Below, piece by piece: positions 32,118-38,883 of a stretch of 45,447 nucleotides of DNA. Each line of letters begins with the position of its first letter. Positions within the stretch are counted from its first letter, which is position 1. Source of the stretch: Aeolococcus sp035552595. Lineage in GTDB: Bacteria; Chloroflexota; Dormibacteria; Aeolococcales; Aeolococcaceae. The DNA lies in the NCBI GenBank assembly GCA_035552595.1, contig DASZKZ010000054.1, positions 1 to 45,447 of the forward strand, written 5' to 3'. Under the pieces are notes generated by a model. The model saw nothing but the letters and a program-made list of their open reading frames with translations. It searched no databases and was not told the DNA's origin. The position numbers and the translations under genes were made by a program.

Positions 32118-32819
32118 GTGACCGAGCCGACGCGGATCCTCGTCGTCGACGACGAGCAGAGCATCCGCGACTTCATCTCGTTGGGACTGCGCCACGAGGG
32201 CTACGAGGTGCAGCTGGCGGCCGACGGTCACGCCGGTCTGCGTGCCGTCAGCCAGTTCAAGCCGCACCTGGTCATCGTCGACCTGATGATGCCGCGCATG
32301 GACGGCTGGGAGATGTGCCGCGCCATCGCCGGTGATCCGCACCGCGGCATCATCATCCTCAGCGCGCGCGACGAGACCGGCGACCGCATCCAGGGACTCG
32401 AGCTCGGCGCTGACGACTACCTGGTCAAGCCGTTCGACTTCGGCGAGCTGCTGGCCCGCATCCGGGCGGTGATGCGCCGCCGCGATCCCTCGCAGTCACG
32501 GATGGTCCGCGCCGGTGACCTCACCATCGACACCGGCACGCGCGACGTCACCGTCGGCGAGCGGGCGATCACGCTCAGCGCCCGCGAGTTCGATCTGCTT
32601 CTCTACCTGGCGATCAACGCCGACCAGGTGCTGCCCCGCCAGCGCATCCTCGACGAGGTCTGGGGGTTCAACTTCTTCGGCGACGAGAACAACGTCGAGG
32701 TGTATGTGCGCTACCTGCGCCAGAAGCTCGACGACCTGCAGCACGAGCGCATCCAGACGGTGCGCGGAGTGGGATACCGGCTGCGCAGCCTGACCACCGC
32801 AGCCAGCCGCGAGGGCTGA
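32118..32819 (+). CDS. OmpR/PhoB-family response regulator
   Basis: A 233-residue regulator: 'ILVVDDEQSIRDFI' (Asp11/Asp12), phospho-acceptor Asp55 in 'LVIVDLMMPRMDG', 'IIILSARDE' and 'GADDYLVKPFDFGELLARI' (Lys). The C-terminal winged helix ends in 'NVEVYVRYLRQKLDD...RIQTVRGVGYRL', the classical Trans_reg_C signature. GTG start, probably leaderless. The sensor kinase follows 42 bases later, so the pair forms one operon. Actinobacterial relatives of this pair (MprAB, TcrXY, CutRS types) respond to envelope or ion stress; which applies here is not readable. Confidence 0.92.
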   Translation: MTEPTRILVVDDEQSIRDFISLGLRHEGYEVQLAADGHAGLRAVSQFKPHLVIVDLMMPRMDGWEMCRAIAGDPHRGIIILSARDETGDRIQGLELGADDYLVKPFDFGELLARIRAVMRRRDPSQSRMVRAGDLTIDTGTRDVTVGERAITLSAREFDLLLYLAINADQVLPRQRILDEVWGFNFFGDENNVEVYVRYLRQKLDDLQHERIQTVRGVGYRLRSLTTAASREG

Positions 32820-32861
32820 GCGACGCAGCGGCCGAGGCGGCGACTCGCCTTTCTCCACACC

Positions 32862-34358
32862 GTGCGCTGGCGCCTGACGCTGACCTACGTGGCGCTTCTC
32901 GCGGTGCTCCTCGCCGGGTTCGGCGCCTACCAGTACATCTCACTGCGCCAGAGCCTGATCGCCTCGCGGGTGGCCTCGCTGCAGGACGACATGACCACAG
33001 CCCGCGCGGTGCTGGCGCGAGCCGCCGCGAACACGGCGCGAGGCCGCGTGCTCTGCACCACGCAGCCAGGCGTCATCCTGGTGGCGCGCACCGTCGCCAC
33101 CACCGTGGCGGCTACCTCGGGGCACACCGTGGCCGTGATCGTCTACGACTCCGCCCTGCAGGTGGCGGCGCAGGCTCCCCCCGCCACCGACCTGCCTCGC
33201 CTCGATCCCTCGGGGCTGCAGCGCGCGCTGGACGGGGAGCGCAGCAACCCCGACGTGGTCAGCGGAGCCACCGGCGACGACCAGCTGGTGGTCGGCTTCC
33301 CCATCCGTGCCGGGGTCAGCGCCGGCACGGTCTGCGGCGTCGCCCAGCTCTCCACCTCGATGTCCCCCCAGGACCGCGTGCTCGGCGACGAGCTGACGCT
33401 GCTGGCCGCGGGCGGCGCGGCGGCGCTGCTGATCGCGCTCATCGCCGGCGTGCTCCTCACCAGCCGCGCGCTGCGTCCCCTGCAGCGCCTCACCGCCACC
33501 GCGCAGCGGCTGGCCGGCGGCGACCTGCGCGCCCGCAGCGGGGTGGAGAGCCGCCACGACGAGATCGGCGTGCTGGCGCGCTCCTTCGACGAGATGGCGG
33601 CGCGCATCGAGGAGTCCTTCGCCGCCCAGCAGGCGTCGGAGGAGCGCACCCGCCGCTTCATCGCCGACGCCTCGCACGAGCTGCGCACCCCGGTGACCGC
33701 GCTCAAGGGCTACATCGACGTCATCCGCCGCGGCGCCACCCGCGACGCCCAGGCCCTCGACGCCGCTCTGGAGGCGATGGCCAAGGAGGCGGAGCGCATG
33801 CGCCTCCTGGTCCTCGACCTGCTCACCCTGGCCAGGGTCGACGCTCGCCAGGCGTCCGCTCCGGAGCTGATCGACCTCGGGGCCGCCGTCGCCGATCACC
33901 TCGACGAGGGTGTCCCCGGCATGCCGGAGCGGCTGGAGCGGCAACTGCAACCGGACGTTCTTGCCAGGATCGACCGCAACGCTCTGGCCACCATCGTCCG
34001 CAATCTGCTCGTCAACGCGTGCCAGTACGCGCCCGGCGCGGCGCAGTCGTGGCGCACCCGCGTCGTCGGCGACCGCGCCGTCATCGAGGTCGAAGACCAG
34101 GGACCCGGAATCGCCGATGCGGATCTCGCCCACCTCTTCGAGCGCTTCTACCGCGGGGAGAAGACGCGGGCCCGCGAGGAGGGGGGCAGCGGCCTCGGGC
34201 TCAGCATCGTGCAGGGCCTCGCGCGGGCCGCCGGCGGCGACGTGGCCATCGCCAGCGCCGAGGGCCACGGCACCACGGTCACCGTGTGGTTCCCCCGCGG
34301 CGCCCCGGCATCACCGCCTGAGCCACCGCCGCCACCAGTGGCGCCATCCCTGGGCTGA
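32862..34358 (+). CDS. Sensor histidine kinase with HAMP domain
   Basis: A 498-residue kinase. Helix 1 (~6-26) and helix 2 (~181-203) flank a ~150-residue outer sensor domain that includes 'TTARAVLARAAANTARGRVLC' and two cysteines (65 and 158). HAMP follows ('SRALRPLQRLTATAQRLAGGDLRAR'). The phospho-acceptor is His272 in 'RRFIADASHELRTPVTALKGYI'. ATPase boxes: 'NLLVNACQYAP', 'DQGPGIAD', 'HLFERFYRGEKTR' and 'GGSGLGLSIVQGLARAAGG'. The Pro-rich tail has no known role. It should phosphorylate the regulator encoded just upstream. GTG start at 32862. Confidence 0.92.
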   Translation: MRWRLTLTYVALLAVLLAGFGAYQYISLRQSLIASRVASLQDDMTTARAVLARAAANTARGRVLCTTQPGVILVARTVATTVAATSGHTVAVIVYDSALQVAAQAPPATDLPRLDPSGLQRALDGERSNPDVVSGATGDDQLVVGFPIRAGVSAGTVCGVAQLSTSMSPQDRVLGDELTLLAAGGAAALLIALIAGVLLTSRALRPLQRLTATAQRLAGGDLRARSGVESRHDEIGVLARSFDEMAARIEESFAAQQASEERTRRFIADASHELRTPVTALKGYIDVIRRGATRDAQALDAALEAMAKEAERMRLLVLDLLTLARVDARQASAPELIDLGAAVADHLDEGVPGMPERLERQLQPDVLARIDRNALATIVRNLLVNACQYAPGAAQSWRTRVVGDRAVIEVEDQGPGIADADLAHLFERFYRGEKTRAREEGGSGLGLSIVQGLARAAGGDVAIASAEGHGTTVTVWFPRGAPASPPEPPPPPVAPSLG

Positions 34359-34468
34359 CCGAGGTCCGGCTTCCCGTGATGCCGCGGGACGTGCACGATG
34401 TATCCTGCAATATCCCCCCCAGATGCGGTCGGTCACGGCCGGCGGAGATGCCGTCAAGGAGGTCAGCC
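34359..34468 (+). promoter_or_regulatory. Promoter region of the HMGL-like/beta-hydroxyacid dehydrogenase unit
   Basis: TATCCT at 34401-34406 is a -10 candidate and overlaps ATCCTGCAAT (34402-34411). A very similar decamer, ATCATGCAAT, occurs on the minus strand in the promoter spacer of the M24 gene (37555-37564). A strong AAGGAGG at 34457-34463 precedes the ATG at 34469 by five bases. The shared decamer is a candidate operator for the local GntR regulator. Confidence 0.4.
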
Positions 34469-35716
34469 ATGTCGCCCGTCAATCCCAGCGAGCCCTGGCA
34501 CACAGACCAGTGGTTCACGAGCCCGTGGAACCACGACCCCGAGGTTGCCGGGTCGTTCGCCTTCCCGGAGCGGGTGACCGTCCACGACGTCACCCTCCGC
34601 GACGGTGAGCAGCAGGCGGGTGTGGAGTTCACGGCCGATGACAAGGTGCGCATCGCGGAAGCTCTCGCCGAGGCCGGCGTGCACCGCATCGAAGCCGGGC
34701 TCCCCGCCGTCTCCGCGGCGGACGCCGAGGCGGTGCAGCGCATCGCGGCCGCGGACCTGCCCTCGACGATCTACGCCTTCTCGCGCTGCATGGTCGCGGA
34801 CGTGCAGGTTGCCGTGGACTGCGGCGTCGCCGGGGTGGTCATGGAGATCCCCTCGAGCCGGCACCTCATCGAGCTCGGCTACCGCTGGAGCGTCGAGCGC
34901 GCCGTCGAGCTGTCGATCGAGGCGACCAAGTTCGCCCACGACAACGGACTTGTCGTCTCCTTCTTCCCGATCGATGCGACGCGTGCGTCGGTCACGGACT
35001 ACCTCACCCTGGTGGAGACGGTGGCACGCGACGGCCACATCGACTCGCTGGGCCTGGTCGACACCTTCGGCGTGCTCACCCCTCATGCGGTGGAGCGTTT
35101 CGTCCGGCTCAGCCGCGAGCGGCTGCACGTCCCGCTGGAGACCCACTTCCACATGGATTACGGCATGGGTGTGGCCAACACCGTCATCGCCGCCGCGGCA
35201 GGAGCGTCCTGCCTCCAGGTGACGGTCAGCGGCCTCGGTGAGCGCGCCGGCAACACCCCGCTGGAGGAGACCGTCATGACCCTCCTCACCCTGTACGGCA
35301 AGGATCTCGGAATTCGCACGCAATCGCTGACCCCGCTGGCGCGCCTGGTCGGCGAGCTCTCCGGTGTCCAGCAGCCCTCCAACCGCGCCGTGACGGGCAG
35401 CCGCCTGTTCGACATCGAGTCGGGCATCATCGCCACCTGGGCGCGCAACGTGCGGGACGTGGACCGCACCGAATCACTGCCCTACCTGCCTGAGCTCGTC
35501 GGTCAGGTGGGTCCGCGGATCGTGCTCGGCAAGGGAAGTGGCATCGACAACATCGTCGAGGGCCTGGAGCGGATCGGTGTCACCGCTTCAGACGAGGAGG
35601 CTCTCGAGATCCTCCAGCAGGTCAAGGCGCGGTCACTCGAACGCAAGGCACTGCTCGACGATGCCGACCTCAAGGACATCACCGATTCGGTGGTGTCACG
35701 GTCGGTGACCTCCTAG
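34469..35716 (+). CDS. HMGL-like carboxyltransferase (homocitrate/isopropylmalate synthase family)
   Basis: A 415-residue TIM-barrel enzyme of the LeuA/NifV/HMG-CoA-lyase family, which makes or breaks C-C bonds at 2-oxo acids and acyl-CoA. 'VHDVTLRDGEQQAGVEFT' carries the catalytic LRDGEQ at 43-48; 'HRIEAGLPAVS', 'SLGLVDTFG' and 'VTVSGLGERAGNTPLEE' (normally GxGERxGN) follow. The metal motif reads HFHMD (His226, His228, Met229, Asp230), where relatives have HxHND, so one conserved Asn is replaced by Met. The length is near that of NifV-type synthases without the leucine-sensing domain. A strong ribosome-binding site fixes the start. It is followed by a beta-hydroxyacid dehydrogenase 28 bases later. 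Confidence 0.85.
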   Translation: MSPVNPSEPWHTDQWFTSPWNHDPEVAGSFAFPERVTVHDVTLRDGEQQAGVEFTADDKVRIAEALAEAGVHRIEAGLPAVSAADAEAVQRIAAADLPSTIYAFSRCMVADVQVAVDCGVAGVVMEIPSSRHLIELGYRWSVERAVELSIEATKFAHDNGLVVSFFPIDATRASVTDYLTLVETVARDGHIDSLGLVDTFGVLTPHAVERFVRLSRERLHVPLETHFHMDYGMGVANTVIAAAAGASCLQVTVSGLGERAGNTPLEETVMTLLTLYGKDLGIRTQSLTPLARLVGELSGVQQPSNRAVTGSRLFDIESGIIATWARNVRDVDRTESLPYLPELVGQVGPRIVLGKGSGIDNIVEGLERIGVTASDEEALEILQQVKARSLERKALLDDADLKDITDSVVSRSVTS

Positions 35717-35744
35717 CCGTGCGTCGCCGCGCGGCCAGCGCGCG

Positions 35745-36671
35745 TTGACCGCCCGAGTCGGGATGCTCGGCCTCGGAGTCATGGGCTCCGCCATGAGCGG
35801 CAACCTGATGGAGGCAGGCTTTACCGTCGTCGGGTACGACATCGCGCCGGAGCGGCTGAGCGCGCACGCCGCGGCCGGCGGCGAGATTGCCCCATCGCCG
35901 TCCGCCGTCGCCGAGAGCGTGGACGCGGTGGTGGTCTCCCTGCCCAGCGTTGCCGCCCTCGAGGCTGTGGTCGACGGCGAGGGTGGATTGTCGGCCACCC
36001 ACCGCGCAGACAGCCGGGACATCGTGGTGGTGGAGACGAGCACCCTGCCCCTGGAAGCCAAGCTACGCGCTCGCGACCGGCTGGCGCCGGCCGGGCTGCT
36101 CGTCCTCGACTGTCCGTTGAGTGGCACCGGCGCGCAGGCGCGCGTCAAGGATCTCATCGTGTATGTCAGCGGCGACGAATCGGCGGCGGCGCGGGTCAGC
36201 CCCGTGCTCGAGGGCCTGGCGCGCCAGCACTTCTACACGGGCGAGTTCGGCAACGGGTCGAAGCTGAAGTACATCGCCAACCTGCTGGTCACGATTCACA
36301 ACCTGTCCACGGCCGAGGCCTTCCTCCTCGCCAGGCGAGCCGGTCTCGACGAGCGCCAGATGCTGCAGGTGATCGGCGACGGCGCGGGTGCCTCGCGCAT
36401 GTTCCAGGTGCGCGGGCCCCTCATGCTGGAGGCCGACTACGACGATGCCACCATGCGTGTCGACCTGTTCCAGAAGGATATCGAGATCATCCGTGACTTC
36501 GCCCACGGCGTCCACAGCCCGACACCTCTGTTCACGCTCAGCGCCCAGTTCTACGAGGCGGCGATGGCACAGGGGCGCGCCACCCAGGATCCGGCTTGCG
36601 TGCTGGCTGTGCTCGAACAGCTGACCGACCGCGCCAACCCCCAGCCACCGCAGACTTCCGAGGAGCGTTAG
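35745..36671 (+). CDS. 3-hydroxyisobutyrate dehydrogenase-like (beta-hydroxyacid dehydrogenase)
   Basis: A 308-residue NAD(P)-dependent dehydrogenase. 'VGMLGLGVMGSAMSGNLMEAGFTVVGYD' is the cofactor loop (GLGxMG); 'DCPLSGTGAQARVKDL' takes the place of the substrate motif (usually SGGxxGAxxG); the catalytic Lys lies in 'GNGSKLKYIANLL' (Lys173, with Asn179). The family oxidises 3-hydroxy acids such as 3-hydroxyisobutyrate, tartronate or phosphogluconate. Start: TTG 35745; ATG 35763 would cut off the first strand. Its stop overlaps the GntR stop by four bases (TTAG), tail to tail. With the HMGL-like gene it forms a likely two-step unit acting on a branched or hydroxylated acid. Confidence 0.88.
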   Translation: MTARVGMLGLGVMGSAMSGNLMEAGFTVVGYDIAPERLSAHAAAGGEIAPSPSAVAESVDAVVVSLPSVAALEAVVDGEGGLSATHRADSRDIVVVETSTLPLEAKLRARDRLAPAGLLVLDCPLSGTGAQARVKDLIVYVSGDESAAARVSPVLEGLARQHFYTGEFGNGSKLKYIANLLVTIHNLSTAEAFLLARRAGLDERQMLQVIGDGAGASRMFQVRGPLMLEADYDDATMRVDLFQKDIEIIRDFAHGVHSPTPLFTLSAQFYEAAMAQGRATQDPACVLAVLEQLTDRANPQPPQTSEER

Positions 36672-37423
36672 CGAGCGGGACCGACGCGCGCGGCGCGGCC
36701 CACGGAGCCGGCGGCCGCTCGGGGGCGGCCGGCCTTGGCCTTGGCGGAAGCGCTGGCGGCCAGGATCGCCTGCAAGGTGGTGTCGAGATGGCGGCGCAGG
36801 AGGTCGGCGGCAGCATCCCCGTCGCCGGCCCGCACCGCCGCGAGAAGGCCGCGATGATCGGCGTTTCCCTTCTTGATGCGGCCGGGCTCGAGGTGGACCG
36901 CGTGGGCGACATACAGGGCGGCCGAGTCCTGAACGCTCTTGACGAACGTCGCCAGCCGAGGGGACTGCGCGGCGCTCTCGAGCAGAGCGTGGAACTTCCA
37001 GTTGGCCTCCACCCAGGCGCCGGGGTCGGTCTCCTTTTCCATGCGCGCGTGGAGCGCTGTCGCCTGCTTCAGCTGCGCCTTGGTGATTCGGGCGGCCGCC
37101 AGCCTGATGGCGAGCGGCTCCAGTGCCTTGCGGATCTCGTAGATCTCGCGCAGCTCATCCATGTCGAGCTCATGGACCACCGCACCGCGATGGGGATGGA
37201 AGCGAATCAGCTGGTCGGATGCCAGATCGCGCAGCGCCTCACGCACCGGAGTGGTGCTGACCTTGAGCTGTGCTGCCAGCTCGGCCTGCACCAGTCGAGT
37301 GCCCCCGGAGAGGTCGCCGCTGAGGATCGCGTGGCGCAGTGTCTCGCGCACGATCTCGTGCGCCGTGAGCCGTTCCGTGGCAGTCCGGAGGCTGCGGATC
37401 TGCAGGCCACCAAGGGTGGACAT
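36668..37423 (-). CDS. GntR-family (FCD-domain) transcriptional regulator
   Basis: A 251-residue regulator. The N-terminal winged helix: 'AHEIVRETLRHAILSGDLSGGTRLVQAELAAQLKVSTTPVREALRDLASDQLIRFHPHRGAVV', a textbook GntR signature. The C-terminal FCD domain has 'IYEIRKALEPLAIRLAA', 'FHALLESAAQSPRL' and 'DHRGLLAAVRAGDGDAAADLLRRHLD', including the acidic/His residues that bind metal and organic acids. The tail is Ala/Lys/Arg-rich. ATG 37423 has AGGAGAGTCG before it. FCD-type regulators sense sugar acids, amino-acid-derived acids or aromatic acids and usually repress the adjacent catabolic genes. Here the candidates are the M24 operon, which is divergent from it, and the HMGL unit. Confidence 0.92.
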   Translation of the reverse strand: MSTLGGLQIRSLRTATERLTAHEIVRETLRHAILSGDLSGGTRLVQAELAAQLKVSTTPVREALRDLASDQLIRFHPHRGAVVHELDMDELREIYEIRKALEPLAIRLAAARITKAQLKQATALHARMEKETDPGAWVEANWKFHALLESAAQSPRLATFVKSVQDSAALYVAHAVHLEPGRIKKGNADHRGLLAAVRAGDGDAAADLLRRHLDTTLQAILAASASAKAKAGRPRAAAGSVGRAARVGPAR

Positions 37424-37456
37424 CGACTCTCCTGAGGACGTTGCGCGGGTCCCTGT

Positions 37457-37468
37457 ATTGTCGACGAT
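37457..37468. promoter_or_regulatory. Palindrome ATTGTCGACGAT upstream of gntR-like gene
   Basis: A 12-base near-perfect palindrome (one mismatched pair) around GTCGAC, 34 bases before the GntR start. It fits an autoregulatory operator; no second exact copy is seen nearby. Confidence 0.35.
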
Positions 37469-37541
37469 CCACTGCGGGGCTGGAGTGGCCGGCCCCGGGA
37501 GCCGGCGCCGCGACGGCCCACCACCACCACCACCGCGGCTC

Positions 37542-37571
37542 TTGACCTTTACAGATTGCATGATGTAGGGT
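37542..37571 (+). promoter_or_regulatory. Promoter of the M24 operon with decamer in the spacer
   Basis: TTGACC (37542-37547) and TAGGGT (37566-37571) are 18 bases apart. Between them lies ATTGCATGAT (37555-37564), the reverse complement of ATCATGCAAT, which resembles ATCCTGCAAT at 34402-34411. A repressor bound here would block the promoter; identification with the GntR protein is inference. Confidence 0.45.
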
Positions 37572-37646
37572 CGCCCCGCGGGGCGCCCGTCCGCCATGGC
37601 GAAGAACCCTCTGCATCGTTCTCGTTCACCTCAAGGGATCTCACGC

Positions 37647-38879
37647 ATGTCCTTCGGCATGGTCGGCATGGACTGGCAGGAGCGCATCAACTGGCAGCGG
37701 ATGCGCGAGTACCGCGTCGCCCGAACCCGCGAGGCGATGAGTCGCCATGGGCTCGGCGCCATGCTCTTCATGTACGACGAGAACGTGCGCTATGTCACGT
37801 CAACCCTGACTCCGGGGTGGAACCGCCTCAAGCCGGGCCTCCGCTACGCGATGCTCACCGAGGGCGGCGATCCGATCCTGTTCGAGCAGGGCGACATCGG
37901 CATCCACGTGGAGAAGCACTCGCCGTGGCTGCGCAAGGAGAACATCCGGCACTCCTTCTCTTGGATCAAGGGAGCGGCGGGTCCCGCATCAGACATGCAG
38001 GTGGGCAAGTTCACCAAGGCACTCCTGGAGGCGATGGAGGAGGCCGGTGTCAAGGACAAGCCGCTGGGCGTCGATTTCATCGATATCAACATGATCAGGG
38101 CCTTCGAGCGCGCTGGAGTCAATTGGACCGACGGGATGACGCCGATGATGGAGGCGCGCTCGGTCAAGAACCAGGACGAGCAGGAGGCGATGCGGATCGT
38201 CGGCGCCATCGGCGACGCCCTGCACTATGAGTTCTCGAAGTTCCTCAAGCCCGGGCTCACCGAGAACCAGGTGACCGCCTTCGGGATGAAATACCTCTTC
38301 GACATCCCCGGCATGGAGGACGTGGAGGACATCATCGTGTCGTCGGGCCCCAATGCCTGGCCGAACTGGCGCAACTTCTCGGACCGCATCATCCGGCCCG
38401 GCGAGATCGTCATCATCGACCTCGCGGCGCTGACCTGGAATGGTTTCAAGTCCTGCTACTACCGCACCTACTGCGTCGGCGGCACGCCCACCGCTGAGCA
38501 CCGCGAGTACTACGAGATCGCGCTCAAGTGGCTGTACGACTCGATCGAGGCGGTCAAGCCGGGCGCCACCACCGCGGACATCGCCAGCAGGTGGCCGTCC
38601 GCCCAGGAGACGTGGGGCTACGAGGACGAGGACCAGGCCGCCGCCAACCTCTGGGGCCACGGCCTCGGGCTCGCCCAGTACGACATGCCGGTGATCTCGC
38701 GGATCTGGTCGCTCGACTTCCCCCAGGAGATCAAGCCCGGCATGGTGTTTGCCCTCGAGACCCAGCACGGCAAGGTGCATGATTTCGGGGTGCGCATCGA
38801 GGAGATGCTGATCGTCCACGACGATGGCCCCGAGATCATCACCACGTTCCCGGTCAACGAGATCACGCTGGCCGGCTGA
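37647..38879 (+). CDS. M24-family protein (aminopeptidase P/creatinase fold) with one metal ligand replaced
   Basis: A 410-residue pita-bread protein. The N-terminal domain reads 'RTREAMSRHGLGAMLFMYDENVRYVTS'. Metal-ligand positions: Asp258 in 'VIIDLAALTWNGFKSCYYRTY', where the second Asp expected in S-D-x-T-R-T is Cys270 (S-C-Y-Y-R-T); His338 in 'LWGHGLGLAQYD'; Glu371 in 'FALETQHG'; Glu385 in 'RIEEMLIV'. Four of five ligands remain, so it may hold one metal or none. M24 relatives without normal metal use include creatinase, and DddP is a lyase on this fold, so a non-peptidase reaction on a small molecule is plausible. ATG 37647 has AAGGGA nine bases before it; ATG 37596 has no such site. The next gene starts four bases after the stop. 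Confidence 0.85.
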   Translation: MSFGMVGMDWQERINWQRMREYRVARTREAMSRHGLGAMLFMYDENVRYVTSTLTPGWNRLKPGLRYAMLTEGGDPILFEQGDIGIHVEKHSPWLRKENIRHSFSWIKGAAGPASDMQVGKFTKALLEAMEEAGVKDKPLGVDFIDINMIRAFERAGVNWTDGMTPMMEARSVKNQDEQEAMRIVGAIGDALHYEFSKFLKPGLTENQVTAFGMKYLFDIPGMEDVEDIIVSSGPNAWPNWRNFSDRIIRPGEIVIIDLAALTWNGFKSCYYRTYCVGGTPTAEHREYYEIALKWLYDSIEAVKPGATTADIASRWPSAQETWGYEDEDQAAANLWGHGLGLAQYDMPVISRIWSLDFPQEIKPGMVFALETQHGKVHDFGVRIEEMLIVHDDGPEIITTFPVNEITLAG

Positions 38880-38883
38880 CGCC

